This document shows positions 14,685-23,260 of a stretch of DNA of 46,441 bases, piece by piece (within the stretch, counting starts at the first letter, position 1; each line of letters begins with the position of its first letter). This DNA comes from Hyphomicrobiales bacterium. GTDB lineage: Bacteria; Pseudomonadota; Alphaproteobacteria; Rhizobiales; JAJFHC01. The stretch spans positions 1 to 46,441 of the forward strand of contig JAJFHC010000316.1 of NCBI GenBank assembly GCA_021775835.1. The letters are read 5' to 3'. The position numbers were made by a program, and so were the translations under genes. The notes beneath the pieces were generated by a model that made no database searches, had not been told where the DNA came from, and saw nothing but the letters and a program-made list of their open reading frames with translations.

Positions 14685-16772
14685 ATGAACATTGCCCCAA
14701 AATCCGAAACCCTTTTCAGCGCCTGTCCTCATGACTGTCCGTCGACCTGTGCCCTTGAAGTTGAACGTGTCGATGGACAGACGATCGGGCGTGTGAAGGG
14801 CGCGGCGGATAATACGTACACGGACGGTGTAGTCTGCGCCAAGGTTGCCCGTTACGCGGAGCGTATTCATCATCCCGACCGGTTGTTGCAACCGATGCGG
14901 CGCGTGGGCGCCAAGGGATCGGCCGACTTCGCGCCTGTGTCCTGGGACGATGCGCTTGATATCGTCGCTGAGAACCTGCTCAGCGCCGAACAGCGCCATG
15001 GCAGTGAAACAGTCTGGCCCTACTACTATGCCGGGACCATGGGGCTTGTCATGAGGGACGGCATTAACCGCCTGAGGCATGCCAAGAAGTATTCGGGCCA
15101 GTTTTCGACCATATGCGTCAACCCGGCGTGGACGGGATTTGCAGCGGGAACGGGAAGACTGGCCGGACCGGATCCCCGTGAAATTGCAAAATCCGATCTT
15201 GTGGTGATCTGGGGCACCAACCCGGTCAACACTCAGATCAATCTGATGACTCACGCCATCAAGGCGCGCAAGGAGAATGGCGCCAAGATTGTCGTGGTCG
15301 ATGTCTATCAGACAGGAACAATGAAACAGGCCGATCTGGCCCTGCGTCTGCGACCCGGCACTGATGGCGCCCTTGCGGTCGCCGTCATGCACGTGCTTTT
15401 CCGCGACGGTTATGCCAACCGCGACTACATGGCCCAGTACGCGGATTGTCCCGACGATCTGGAGATACACCTGAAAACCAGGACACCAGAATGGGCGAGT
15501 GAAATCACGGGACTGAGCGTCGAACTGATTGAAACTTTCGCGCGCATGATCGGCACAACCCCCAAAACCTACCTGCGTCTCGGTTACGGTTTCACCAGGT
15601 CCCGCAACGGTGCATTCAATATGCACGCAGCCATGTCGATTGCAACGGTGACCGGCGCCTGGCTGCATGAAGGTGGCGGCGCCTTCCACACCAACGGCGC
15701 AATATTTCACTGGAACAAGACAATGATCGAAGGTCTGGACATGGTGGACCCGTCTGTCCGTCTGCTCGACCAATCCCGCATTGGTCCGGCACTGACGGGG
15801 GACCCCCACGATCTGCGCGATGGCCCACCGGTGACGGCACTGTTCGTTCAAAACACCAACCCTGTCACCATCGCGCCGGAGCAGAACAAGGTGAAAGAGG
15901 GGTTTGCCCGTGAGGATTTGTTTGTCTGTGTCCACGAACAATTCATGACGGAAACCGCGCGTTGTGCGGATGTTGTGCTCCCCGCCACGATGTTTCTGGA
16001 ACATGATGACGTGTACCAGGGAGGAGGGCACCAGCACATTATTCTTGGTCCCAAGATCGTCGACGCGCCAGGTGAATGCAGATCAAATCATGAAGTCCTT
16101 GCCGGGCTGGCGCAACGACTGGGTGTCGAACATGCCGGGTTCAACATGTCTGAACGAGAATTGATTGACTGGACGTTGCAGCAATCGGGATGGGGAACCA
16201 TCGAAGAACTCGAAGAGAAGCATTGGATCGATTGTCAGCCGGACTTTGACCGCGCCCATTACGTGGACGGGTTTGCCTATCCTGATGGCAAATTCCGGTT
16301 CCGTCCTGATTGGATCAATGTGAAAGCCGCCAATGATGGTCCAATGGGCCCGCACACAGAGATCCCCTCGTTGCCGGACTATTGGAACATCACGGAAAAT
16401 GCCGATGAGGAGCATCCGTATCGGCTCGTGACAGCACCATCGCGAAGTTTCCTGAACACGACCTTCAATGAAACACCCGGCTCGATCAAGAAGGAAGGCC
16501 GACCGGAATTGATGATTTCATTCGACGATGCGGCCCGGATCGGACTTTCCGATGGTGACCGTATTGCGATCGGCAACGAACGTGGCCGCACCGTCCTCCA
16601 CGCCAGGGTGTGCGAAGACGTCAACCCTGGCGTCGTCATTTCCGAAGGTATTTGGCCCAATGACGCCTTTGAAGGAGGTCACGGGATCAACGTCCTGACA
16701 AGTGCCGATCAGCTTGCGCCGTATGGCGGTGCTGCCTTTCACGACAACCATATCTGGATAGAACCACTTTGA
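14685..16772 (+). CDS. Molybdopterin-dependent oxidoreductase, formate-dehydrogenase-like, cytoplasmic
   Basis: A 695-residue member of the DMSO-reductase superfamily. Residues 14-51 hold the cysteines for a 4Fe-4S cluster (CPHDCPSTC = Cys14, Cys18, Cys22, then Cys51). By position, Cys144 in STICVNPAWTGF aligns with the Sec/Cys molybdenum ligand of formate dehydrogenases, and VVIWGTNPVNTQ follows as the cofactor-binding segment. The C-terminal LVTAPSRSFLNTTFNETPG through PYGGAAFHDNHIWIEPL is the molydopterin dinucleotide-binding domain. No twin-arginine signal is present, so it acts in the cytoplasm. The substrate is not inferable. ATG 14685 starts the conserved part; ATG 14655 with a GAGAGG site is a credible alternative. 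No partner subunit lies next to it. Confidence 0.88.
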   Translation: MNIAPKSETLFSACPHDCPSTCALEVERVDGQTIGRVKGAADNTYTDGVVCAKVARYAERIHHPDRLLQPMRRVGAKGSADFAPVSWDDALDIVAENLLSAEQRHGSETVWPYYYAGTMGLVMRDGINRLRHAKKYSGQFSTICVNPAWTGFAAGTGRLAGPDPREIAKSDLVVIWGTNPVNTQINLMTHAIKARKENGAKIVVVDVYQTGTMKQADLALRLRPGTDGALAVAVMHVLFRDGYANRDYMAQYADCPDDLEIHLKTRTPEWASEITGLSVELIETFARMIGTTPKTYLRLGYGFTRSRNGAFNMHAAMSIATVTGAWLHEGGGAFHTNGAIFHWNKTMIEGLDMVDPSVRLLDQSRIGPALTGDPHDLRDGPPVTALFVQNTNPVTIAPEQNKVKEGFAREDLFVCVHEQFMTETARCADVVLPATMFLEHDDVYQGGGHQHIILGPKIVDAPGECRSNHEVLAGLAQRLGVEHAGFNMSERELIDWTLQQSGWGTIEELEEKHWIDCQPDFDRAHYVDGFAYPDGKFRFRPDWINVKAANDGPMGPHTEIPSLPDYWNITENADEEHPYRLVTAPSRSFLNTTFNETPGSIKKEGRPELMISFDDAARIGLSDGDRIAIGNERGRTVLHARVCEDVNPGVVISEGIWPNDAFEGGHGINVLTSADQLAPYGGAAFHDNHIWIEPL

Positions 16773-16895
16773 TGTGGATCGGTTGCCAAAATTGAAATGA
16801 TCTCTTAGGGCAATTTTAAGGTAACTCGGCGACACTCTTGAAATCTGTATCATTGCGCATACGTAGAAAAGACCAGCGCATTCAAGAGTTTCGTT

Positions 16896-17057
16896 ATGAG
16901 TAACAAGCATTTCGACAGGAAGACCCAGCGCATACTGACCATGATGATTGTCGCTCTCGTGGGCCTTCTTGTTTATGCTGCTGCGTCCGACGCCGGGGGA
17001 GAAACGAAACCCGGACGAGATCTTACTCAGACCAAAGTCATCAGTTCCCCAGTGTAA
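16896..17057 (+). CDS. Possible small single-helix membrane protein (53 residues)
   Basis: A short frame, ATG 16896 to TAA 17055-17057, encoding a basic N-terminus, one hydrophobic helix (TMMIVALVGLLVYAAA) and a polar tail (GGETKPGRDLTQTK). This is a typical bitopic small-protein layout. There is only a weak AAGAG-like site upstream. It lies in the gap after the molybdopterin enzyme and could be a real small membrane protein or a chance frame. Confidence 0.4.
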   Translation: MSNKHFDRKTQRILTMMIVALVGLLVYAAASDAGGETKPGRDLTQTKVISSPV

Positions 17058-17149
17058 ACCTGAATTCTGCGTGAAACTGGAGTTCATTTCAGGTTCACAA
17101 CACAGCGCCGATTATCCTCCGTGAGTTGTACTTGCGTAGGAGAATTCCG

Positions 17150-17362
17150 GTGGTATCTGAAATTGCGTCAAAAACATCACGCCTGGTTCGCCGGTTAGCT
17201 GTCCTGTCAAAACACATGGCGCTTTATGGCGTGCCGTCGATCGATCGCGTCTTAGTCGAACTTGATCGACGCGGTATTGGCTGCAAACAGACGATACTGA
17301 TGGCATTGCCGACAAGTACCGGTCAGCGCGTTTGCCAAATTGCGGTACTGCCACCATCCTGA
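17150..17362 (+). CDS. Possible small basic protein (70 residues), unrecognised
   Basis: Begins at GTG 17150 with an AGGAG site seven bases upstream and ends at 17362, just before the WYL regulator. The product is basic and partly helical (SEIASKTSRLVRRLAVLSK) with two cysteines and no membrane segment. The good ribosome site is the main evidence; no family is recognised. Confidence 0.35.
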   Translation: MVSEIASKTSRLVRRLAVLSKHMALYGVPSIDRVLVELDRRGIGCKQTILMALPTSTGQRVCQIAVLPPS

Positions 17363-17383
17363 CATAATGCTGTCAGGAGCAGT

Positions 17384-18106
17384 GTGTTTGGGTGCCTCAT
17401 GAGACGTGCCGACAGGTTATTGCAAATTATCCAGGTTCTGCGCCGCACACGCCGTCCGGTCACAGCCGGTCAGCTTGCGGATGAACTGGAAGTTTCCATT
17501 CGTACGATTTACCGCGACATGGTGTCGTTGGAAGCAGGCGGTGTGCCGATCACCGGGGAGGCCGGTGTTGGCTACGTCATGGGTGACGATTTTGATTTAC
17601 CGCCCTTGATGTTCACGGCAGCGGAACTCGAGGCTCTGATGCTCGGTGCCCGTATGGTCGAAACCAGAGCAGATCCGGCCCTTGCTTTGGCGGCGCGGGA
17701 CGCGGTTGCAAAGATAGGCTTGGTCCTGCCTGATCATCTCAAGCCGCTGTTGTTGGATGCACCGCTTTATGTGGCGAGTTATGCTGAAGTTCCGGATGAC
17801 TGCGTCGATGTGGCGGTCTTGCGGAACGCCATCCGTGATGGATTGAAAACGAGTTTGAACTACGCCGATCAGGAAGGTGTCGAAACGACACGCGTTGTCT
17901 GGCCTGTTGCCATCGCCTATTTTCAGGCGTCGCGTATCCTGGTTGCCTGGTGTGAACTGCGGACAGGATTCCGGCATTTCCGGACGGATCGGATAAAGCA
18001 GTTTACCGTACAGGACAAAAGATATCCCGCGCGCAGGGCCGCACTCCTGAAGCAGTGGCAAAGTGAAATCAAGCTGCCGGCAGATACACCGGGCATGCCA
18101 GCCTAG
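17384..18106 (+). CDS. YafY-type transcriptional regulator (HTH + WYL domain)
   Basis: A 240-residue regulator. The N-terminal helix-turn-helix (about residues 6-60: RRADRLLQIIQVLRRTRRPV, then AGQLADELEVSIRTIYRDM) is of the DeoR/HTH_11 type and is followed by a WYL-like domain (from about 130), thought to sense a ligand. The start is uncertain. GTG 17384 has an AGGAG site five bases upstream, while ATG 17399 opens directly on the conserved MRRADRL sequence but has no ribosome site. Related proteins act as repressors or activators of neighbouring genes; no obvious target is adjacent except the YkuD genes on the opposite strand. Confidence 0.85.
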   Translation: MFGCLMRRADRLLQIIQVLRRTRRPVTAGQLADELEVSIRTIYRDMVSLEAGGVPITGEAGVGYVMGDDFDLPPLMFTAAELEALMLGARMVETRADPALALAARDAVAKIGLVLPDHLKPLLLDAPLYVASYAEVPDDCVDVAVLRNAIRDGLKTSLNYADQEGVETTRVVWPVAIAYFQASRILVAWCELRTGFRHFRTDRIKQFTVQDKRYPARRAALLKQWQSEIKLPADTPGMPA

Positions 18107-18127
18107 GGATTACAAAAAACTTGTGCG

Positions 18128-18703
18128 TTACTGGACGATCACGCGCGAACCAATTCGCGCTCGTTGGTAGAGATCAATAACCTCATTGTTGACCATCCGA
18201 ATGCAGCCACTTGAAACAGCTCGCCCGATGGTCTGGGGCGCGTTCGTTCCATGGATGCGATAGATGGAGCTTCCCAGGTAAAGTGCTCTGGCGCCAAGCG
18301 GATTGTTGATACCGCCTGGCATGTACTTGGGGAGCCCAGGTTGACGCCTTCGCATGGCGGCAGGCGGTGTCCACCCGGGCCACTCGGCCTTTCGCGAAAT
18401 GCGGGTGTGGCCACTCCACTGAAAACCCTGACGCCCGACACCGATGCCATAGCGTACGGCCTTGCCGCCGGGCAGAACGAAGTGGAGCGTTCGCTTGCGG
18501 GTGCTGATGATGATTGTTCCGGGCTTGTACTTGCGGTTGTAGGAGACCACCTTTTTGCCCTTGTATGATGTAACGTAGGAAGCGCTGGATCTCAGGCCCT
18601 GTGTACTGCTGTCTGAACGGTCAATTGCTTCCGCGAACACCGGTGTCGTTGTTCCTGCAAACACGCATAAAGACGCAATTGCCAGTTTATGAAAAATGTT
18701 CAT
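18128..18703 (-). CDS. L,D-transpeptidase (YkuD domain), copy 1
   Basis: A 191-residue secreted protein with a signal peptide (1-24) and a YkuD catalytic domain. The active site HGTN...SSGCIRM is intact: His151 and the nucleophile Cys167, with Arg169 following. L,D-transpeptidases form 3-3 crosslinks in peptidoglycan or attach proteins to it, in the periplasm. The sequence is very close to the next gene (18770-19342) throughout the domain (GRQGFQWSGHTRISRKAEWPGW and RQPGLPKYMPGG are almost the same in both). The two are a tandem duplication. Start ATG 18703. Confidence 0.92.
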   Translation of the reverse strand: MNIFHKLAIASLCVFAGTTTPVFAEAIDRSDSSTQGLRSSASYVTSYKGKKVVSYNRKYKPGTIIISTRKRTLHFVLPGGKAVRYGIGVGRQGFQWSGHTRISRKAEWPGWTPPAAMRRRQPGLPKYMPGGINNPLGARALYLGSSIYRIHGTNAPQTIGRAVSSGCIRMVNNEVIDLYQRARIGSRVIVQ

Positions 18704-18769
18704 TGGAAATCCTCAGGTGGCTACAAGGCAACTTGATTGTCGAAAATGAGTAAGGGCTGAACCAGTGAC

Positions 18770-19342
18770 TTAATGCTTCACAAGAACTTGCGCTCCGACC
18801 CGTGTCCTGTTGTAGAGATCGATGACCTCCTTGTTCAGCATGCGGATGCAACCGCTGGATACCGCCAGGCCAATCGTGTACTCGGCATTTGTTCCATGTA
18901 TCCGGTACAGCGAACTACCCAGGTATCGGGCGCGCGCGCCCAAAGGGTTTCCGGGACCACCGGGCATGTACTTGGGCAGTCCGGGCTGTCTCGCATGCAT
19001 TTCAGCTGGCGGTGTCCATCCCGGCCACTTGGCCTTACGGCTGATCCTTGTTTGTCCGCTCCAGGTGAAACCATACCGTCCGACACCAATTCCGTATTCA
19101 ATGGCCTTGCCATTCTTCAAAACGAAATAAAGCTTTCGCTTGCCGGTTTTGATGATGATCGTTCCAGGACGATAACCTCCGGAGAAAGAAACGGTCTTCT
19201 TTCCCTTGTATGTGGGAATCTTTCCTTCGCTGACGAAATTGAATTTTGGTTTGGCGCGCTGTGTCGAACCGAGAGCGGCGGAGCCAAAAAAGGCAATAGC
19301 AATGACGGCCAATACCGTCTTGAAGAAATATCCTGATGACAT
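18770..19342 (-). CDS. L,D-transpeptidase (YkuD domain), copy 2
   Basis: A 190-residue secreted YkuD protein starting at ATG 19342, with a GGGGAA ribosome site (the open frame to 19381 lacks one). It has a signal peptide (about 1-25) and the intact catalytic motif YRIHGTN...AVSSGCIRM (His149, Cys165). It is a tandem paralog of the gene at 18128-18703, differing mainly in the leader and in the segment just after it. Two adjacent copies, separated by 66 bases, may give different regulation or acceptor preference; sequence alone does not say. Confidence 0.92.
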   Translation of the reverse strand: MSSGYFFKTVLAVIAIAFFGSAALGSTQRAKPKFNFVSEGKIPTYKGKKTVSFSGGYRPGTIIIKTGKRKLYFVLKNGKAIEYGIGVGRYGFTWSGQTRISRKAKWPGWTPPAEMHARQPGLPKYMPGGPGNPLGARARYLGSSLYRIHGTNAEYTIGLAVSSGCIRMLNKEVIDLYNRTRVGAQVLVKH

Positions 19343-19599
19343 AGAAAGTTCCCCGACGTTCCAATACCGATGTAACGGCAATCAGGGTGAGAACGTCACC
19401 GGTAAAGCCTGAGCAGGAGGGGCATGGAGCAAAATCCCTCTCTTCGAGTGTGGCCGTTCCAGTTCTTCAGTCCCGTTAGCCGCAACAAAAACAAAGATCT
19501 ACCGAATCGCTTTCACGAGTTCGAATCGTATGATCACATAGGATCACTAATAGAACATGGTTAACGGATCAAGATTTTTGGCGGAATTATGTCTTGAGA

Positions 19600-20256
19600 T
19601 CACGAAATGGAAGGCGAAAATAGCACATCTGTTGCGCAAGCATCACAGTTTGTGACGACCTTCTCGCCTATGACCCGCACAGAACCCTGGGCAACCAAAC
19701 GCAGAGCCAACGGGTACAGAACGTGCTCTGCGTGTAGAACCCGGGACGACAACGTGTCGGCGGTGTCCTCCGGTTGGACCGGCACGGCCGCCTGAGCGAT
19801 TATCGGACCGGAGTCCATTTCGTTGCGCACGAAATGGACCGTGCAGCCCGAAACACGAACACCGTCGTCTATGACCCGTTCATGAGTGTTGAGGCCTCGA
19901 TATGATGGAAGAAGCGAGGGATGAATGTTCAGATGTCTGTTAAGCCATTTCTGAACAAAGAATTCTGACTGCAGCCGCATGAACCCGGCGTTGCAAATGA
20001 TCTCGCAACCGTGGTCGCGCAAACGGCCGTCGACTTCAGAATCGAAGTCCTCCCTCGATGAAAAGGCTTTATGGTCAATGACTTCAGTTCCGATGCCTGC
20101 ATCTTGCGCGATTTGCAGGCCGCCGGCAGAGGGCTGGTTTGACACCACGACCGACACCTGAGCTGGATAGTCCGGCTGCGAACAGGCATCGACCAAAGAC
20201 GCCATGTTGCTGCCGCGCCCGGAAATCAGAATGCCAACCCGTTTCTTGCTGGCCAT
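19600..20256 (-). CDS. purN: Phosphoribosylglycinamide formyltransferase
   Basis: A 218-residue PurN enzyme, catalysing formylation of GAR to FGAR with N10-formyltetrahydrofolate in purine synthesis. The N-terminal glycine-rich phosphate-binding segment ILISGRGSNMASL is present, as are the catalytic NIHPSLLPSYRG (Asn and His) and the EMDSGPII segment with its catalytic Asp. It begins at ATG 20256, which overlaps the purM stop as TGATG, so the two are translationally coupled. The C-terminus is slightly longer than that of E. coli PurN. The 257-base gap to the YkuD genes shows nothing. Confidence 0.96.
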   Translation of the reverse strand: MASKKRVGILISGRGSNMASLVDACSQPDYPAQVSVVVSNQPSAGGLQIAQDAGIGTEVIDHKAFSSREDFDSEVDGRLRDHGCEIICNAGFMRLQSEFFVQKWLNRHLNIHPSLLPSYRGLNTHERVIDDGVRVSGCTVHFVRNEMDSGPIIAQAAVPVQPEDTADTLSSRVLHAEHVLYPLALRLVAQGSVRVIGEKVVTNCDACATDVLFSPSIS

Positions 20257-21341
20257 CACCGAAGGTCCAGATCGCCAAGGAACTCAATACCTGACGGATT
20301 GTTACGGGTGACAACCTCGCCAATGATCGTACAGCGTTCGCCAAGTGATTGGAGATGCTCACATATTTGTGTGGCCTCTCTGCTATCGACGGACAGTACC
20401 ATGCCGGTGCCGCAATTGAAGGTCTGCAACATGTCGGCATCGGCAATGCCGCCGGATTTGGCGAGCCATGCAAAAACGCCGTGAGGCATAATGGCATCAA
20501 GATCGATACGGACGCCAAGGTTGTCCGGCAGCATGCGGGGCACGTTTTCGGTCAGTCCACCACCCGTGATGTGTGCCATGCCTTTAACCGCGTTGAAATT
20601 TCGTAAAACGCTGAGCAGAGACGGCACGTAGATTCTGGTCGGTCGGAGTAGGGCCTCACCAAGAGTGATGTTCGGTTCGAACGGGCAGTCTGCAGCATAT
20701 TCGAGTTCTGATTTATCGACTATTTTGCGGACCAGCGAAAAACCATTCGAATGGACCCCGTCAGATGCCAACCCGATCAGAACATCGCCTTCGCACATGT
20801 CGTCGCGGGGGAGAACTTTGCCGCGCTCTACAGCACCGACGCAAAATCCGGCAAGATCATACTCACCGTCGTTGTACATCCCCGGCATTTCCGCCGTCTC
20901 GCCGCCAATGAGAGCCGCGCGTGCCTGGCGACAGCCCTCGGCAATGCCAGCCACAACGGCAACACCCTGGTCATGGCTGAGTTTGCCGGTCGCGAAATAG
21001 TCCAGAAAAAACAGAGGTTCCGCCCCCTGTACCACAAGGTCGTTCACGCACATGGCCACGAGATCGATCCCGACGGTATCGTGCCGATCAGTTTCGAACG
21101 CAATTTTGAGCTTGGTACCGACACCGTCGTTGGCTGCAACCAGCAAGGGATCGCTGAAACCGGCGGCCTTGAGGTCAAACAGACCACCAAACCCGCCCAG
21201 CTCACTGTTGGCACCCGACCGGGCCGTGGCTTTCGCCAGCGGTTTTATGGCCTCCACAAGAGCATTTCCGGCATCGATGCTGACACCGGCATCAGCGTAT
21301 GTGAGCCCGTTTCCTCTGGTATTCGTATTGGAGTCTGCCAT
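20256..21341 (-). CDS. purM: Phosphoribosylformylglycinamidine cyclo-ligase (AIR synthetase)
   Basis: A 361-residue PurM, which closes FGAM to AIR with ATP two steps after PurN in purine synthesis. Conserved parts are [11 protein letters not shown] near the start, then [52 protein letters not shown] and [19 protein letters not shown] 21341 gives the normal length; the frame is open further upstream to 21536 but that part does not look like PurM. It is divergent from the DUF2066 gene, and the intergenic stretch (21342-21535) should hold both promoters. Confidence 0.97.
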   Translation of the reverse strand: MADSNTNTRGNGLTYADAGVSIDAGNALVEAIKPLAKATARSGANSELGGFGGLFDLKAAGFSDPLLVAANDGVGTKLKIAFETDRHDTVGIDLVAMCVNDLVVQGAEPLFFLDYFATGKLSHDQGVAVVAGIAEGCRQARAALIGGETAEMPGMYNDGEYDLAGFCVGAVERGKVLPRDDMCEGDVLIGLASDGVHSNGFSLVRKIVDKSELEYAADCPFEPNITLGEALLRPTRIYVPSLLSVLRNFNAVKGMAHITGGGLTENVPRMLPDNLGVRIDLDAIMPHGVFAWLAKSGGIADADMLQTFNCGTGMVLSVDSREATQICEHLQSLGERCTIIGEVVTRNNPSGIEFLGDLDLR

Positions 21342-21535
21342 GGGGTCCGTGCGGTTGAAGGTGCAGATGTGACGGCGACGCGTCCATATGACCAAGCAAA
21401 TTAGCCGCCAACAAGCAAGCCTTGCATTGTTATTTTCACAGATTTGGCCGATAGATTGCAAACCACGCTTAACTAAAGCATCACTTTGGTATATTCCACG
21501 CGGATCAGGACACCGCTGCTCAGGAGAGACTTGCA

Positions 21536-22642
21536 TTGTCAGGCGTAATCAAATTCATGCATGAATGCGTGTCCAATGCGCGATTGGGCCTGATACTCAT
21601 GGTCATTGCCGGGGCTTGTGTGCTTGCTGCGAAACCGGCATCCGCGGATCTTTACAGCATCAACAGCATCAAGGTTGACGAGACGGCAGAAAATGCCGTG
21701 GAAGCCAAGAAGAAGGCCATATCAGAGGGCCAGACAAGGGCCTTTGGCACGCTGCTGCACCGGTTGACCCGCGAAACGGACAGAACGCGTCTTCCTGAAC
21801 TCACCGCGAGTCAGATTTCCCGTCTCATGGATGGCATGAGTGTCGAAAACGAAAGCACGTCCGGCACCCGGTATGTAGCGGAGCTTTCCATCCGGTTTCG
21901 ACCCAGCAATCTGCGCGATTTCTTGCTCCAGTACAAAGTTCCCTATGCCGACGAACAGGCGCCCGGCGTGCTGCTCGTGACCGTTTGGAAAGAAAACGGC
22001 AAGAGCATCCTCTGGGACAATCCGAACCCGTGGCGGGACGCCTGGGCCTCGCTGAATGTTGAAAACTCGATTACGCCTCTGTTCCTGCCTCTGGGCGATT
22101 TGACCGACATCGGCGCGATCAGTGCGAAGGATGTCCTGTCGGGTAACGAACAGAAGATTCAGAAGATGAAGGACCGATACGCAGTTGAGAATGTGCTGAT
22201 TGCGGTCGCTGAATCTTCCGGCGGCAACAGTGTGCGTGCCGTGCTCAGAGGCGCGGTCGAAAGCGGACCGATTGAGTTCGATGAAACTTTCTCCGACGAA
22301 AGCGGCACGGGTATTGCCGGAGCCACCGCATCTGCCGCAAGAAGTTATTTGTCGCGCATCGAGGAGGGGTGGAAGGCAACACACCTGAACCTTGGCCGTC
22401 CAGCCGGCAATAGCATGCAGGTTGCCGTTCCCTTCGGTACACTGGGAGAATGGAACCAGATTCGCCAGAGGATCAATACAACCGTTGGCGTTGAATCGGT
22501 TCAGGTCAAGCGCCTGTCGGCAAAAGGAGCAATTATTGACATCATATTTGCCGGTGATTTGGGCGTGTTGTCAGGCGAACTGGAGCGCAGCGGATTTGAG
22601 CTTTCCGATATTGGAGACACATGGGTGCTTCAGGTCCGGTAG
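21536..22642 (+). CDS. DUF2066 domain-containing exported protein
   Basis: A 368-residue exported protein with a signal sequence (about 12-38, ending [10 protein letters not shown]). The mature part fits DUF2066, a family of unknown function found beside purM and CDP-alcohol transferase genes in alphaproteobacteria. Recognisable segments are [22 protein letters not shown] and a later [12 protein letters not shown]. The start is TTG 21536, supported by an AGGAGAG site; ATG 21557 is a second option without a ribosome site. It is divergent from purM, and its stop is 45 bases before the phosphatidyltransferase start. Confidence 0.85.
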   Translation: MSGVIKFMHECVSNARLGLILMVIAGACVLAAKPASADLYSINSIKVDETAENAVEAKKKAISEGQTRAFGTLLHRLTRETDRTRLPELTASQISRLMDGMSVENESTSGTRYVAELSIRFRPSNLRDFLLQYKVPYADEQAPGVLLVTVWKENGKSILWDNPNPWRDAWASLNVENSITPLFLPLGDLTDIGAISAKDVLSGNEQKIQKMKDRYAVENVLIAVAESSGGNSVRAVLRGAVESGPIEFDETFSDESGTGIAGATASAARSYLSRIEEGWKATHLNLGRPAGNSMQVAVPFGTLGEWNQIRQRINTTVGVESVQVKRLSAKGAIIDIIFAGDLGVLSGELERSGFELSDIGDTWVLQVR

Positions 22643-22687
22643 ACAGCACCTCGATATGTGCCGGACCCGTTGCGGGAGCGAAAAACC

Positions 22688-23257
22688 TTGAGCTTTCCCA
22701 ACATCATTACTGTTGCGAGAATTCTGTCAGTTCCTCTGATCGTGTGGTTGATCATCACGGGTCAGATGAAACTTGCCTTCATCGCATTCATCATTGCCGG
22801 CATCAGTGACGGTGCTGACGGCTTTATCGCCAAGAAGTTTAATCAGAAAACCGAACTTGGCGCATACTTGGACCCGATCGCGGACAAGGCTCTCCTGGTA
22901 AGCATCTATGTCTCTCTTGGGTTTCTGGGGGACCTGCCATCCTGGCTGGTCATTATGGTCGTGAGCCGGGATATCCTCATCATTGGCGCTGTACTGCTCT
23001 CGTGGATGATGGACAAACCAATGACCATGTCGCCACTCATGGTCAGCAAGATAAACACGACAGTTCAGATCATTCTTGCCGGATTGGTTCTGGCGGATCT
23101 GGGATACAGGCTCTCATTCGAAGTCTACGTGCAGATGTTCTGCTATGTGGCGGCGGCCCTTACAGTTGCATCTGGTGTCGCATACGTCGTTGAATGGCAT
23201 CGACATATGTCCAACGGGGTGAACGATGCCGCAGCCGATTCAAGTAAGGCAGACTGA
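22688..23257 (+). CDS. CDP-alcohol phosphatidyltransferase (PgsA-like)
   Basis: An integral membrane enzyme of about 189 residues with six hydrophobic segments. The active-site motif of the CDP-alcohol family appears as SDGADGFIAKKF...GAYLDPIADK, carrying all four aspartates. The usual Ala-Arg pair is Ala-Lys here. The NIITVARI N-terminal segment resembles PgsA (glycerol-3-phosphate transfer to CDP-diacylglycerol, giving phosphatidylglycerol phosphate), but cardiolipin-synthase-type CDP transferases look alike. The start is set at TTG 22688, which has a GGGAG site; GTG 22658 adds ten residues without one. Three bases separate its stop from the AI-2E permease gene. Confidence 0.88.
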   Translation: MSFPNIITVARILSVPLIVWLIITGQMKLAFIAFIIAGISDGADGFIAKKFNQKTELGAYLDPIADKALLVSIYVSLGFLGDLPSWLVIMVVSRDILIIGAVLLSWMMDKPMTMSPLMVSKINTTVQIILAGLVLADLGYRLSFEVYVQMFCYVAAALTVASGVAYVVEWHRHMSNGVNDAAADSSKAD

Positions 23258-23260
23258 CCG

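Noticed and set aside
14670..16037. 455-codon open frame antisense to the molybdopterin enzyme
   Set aside because: The sense strand encodes conserved Fe-S and Mo-cofactor motifs; the antisense product shows no family signal and is a shadow.
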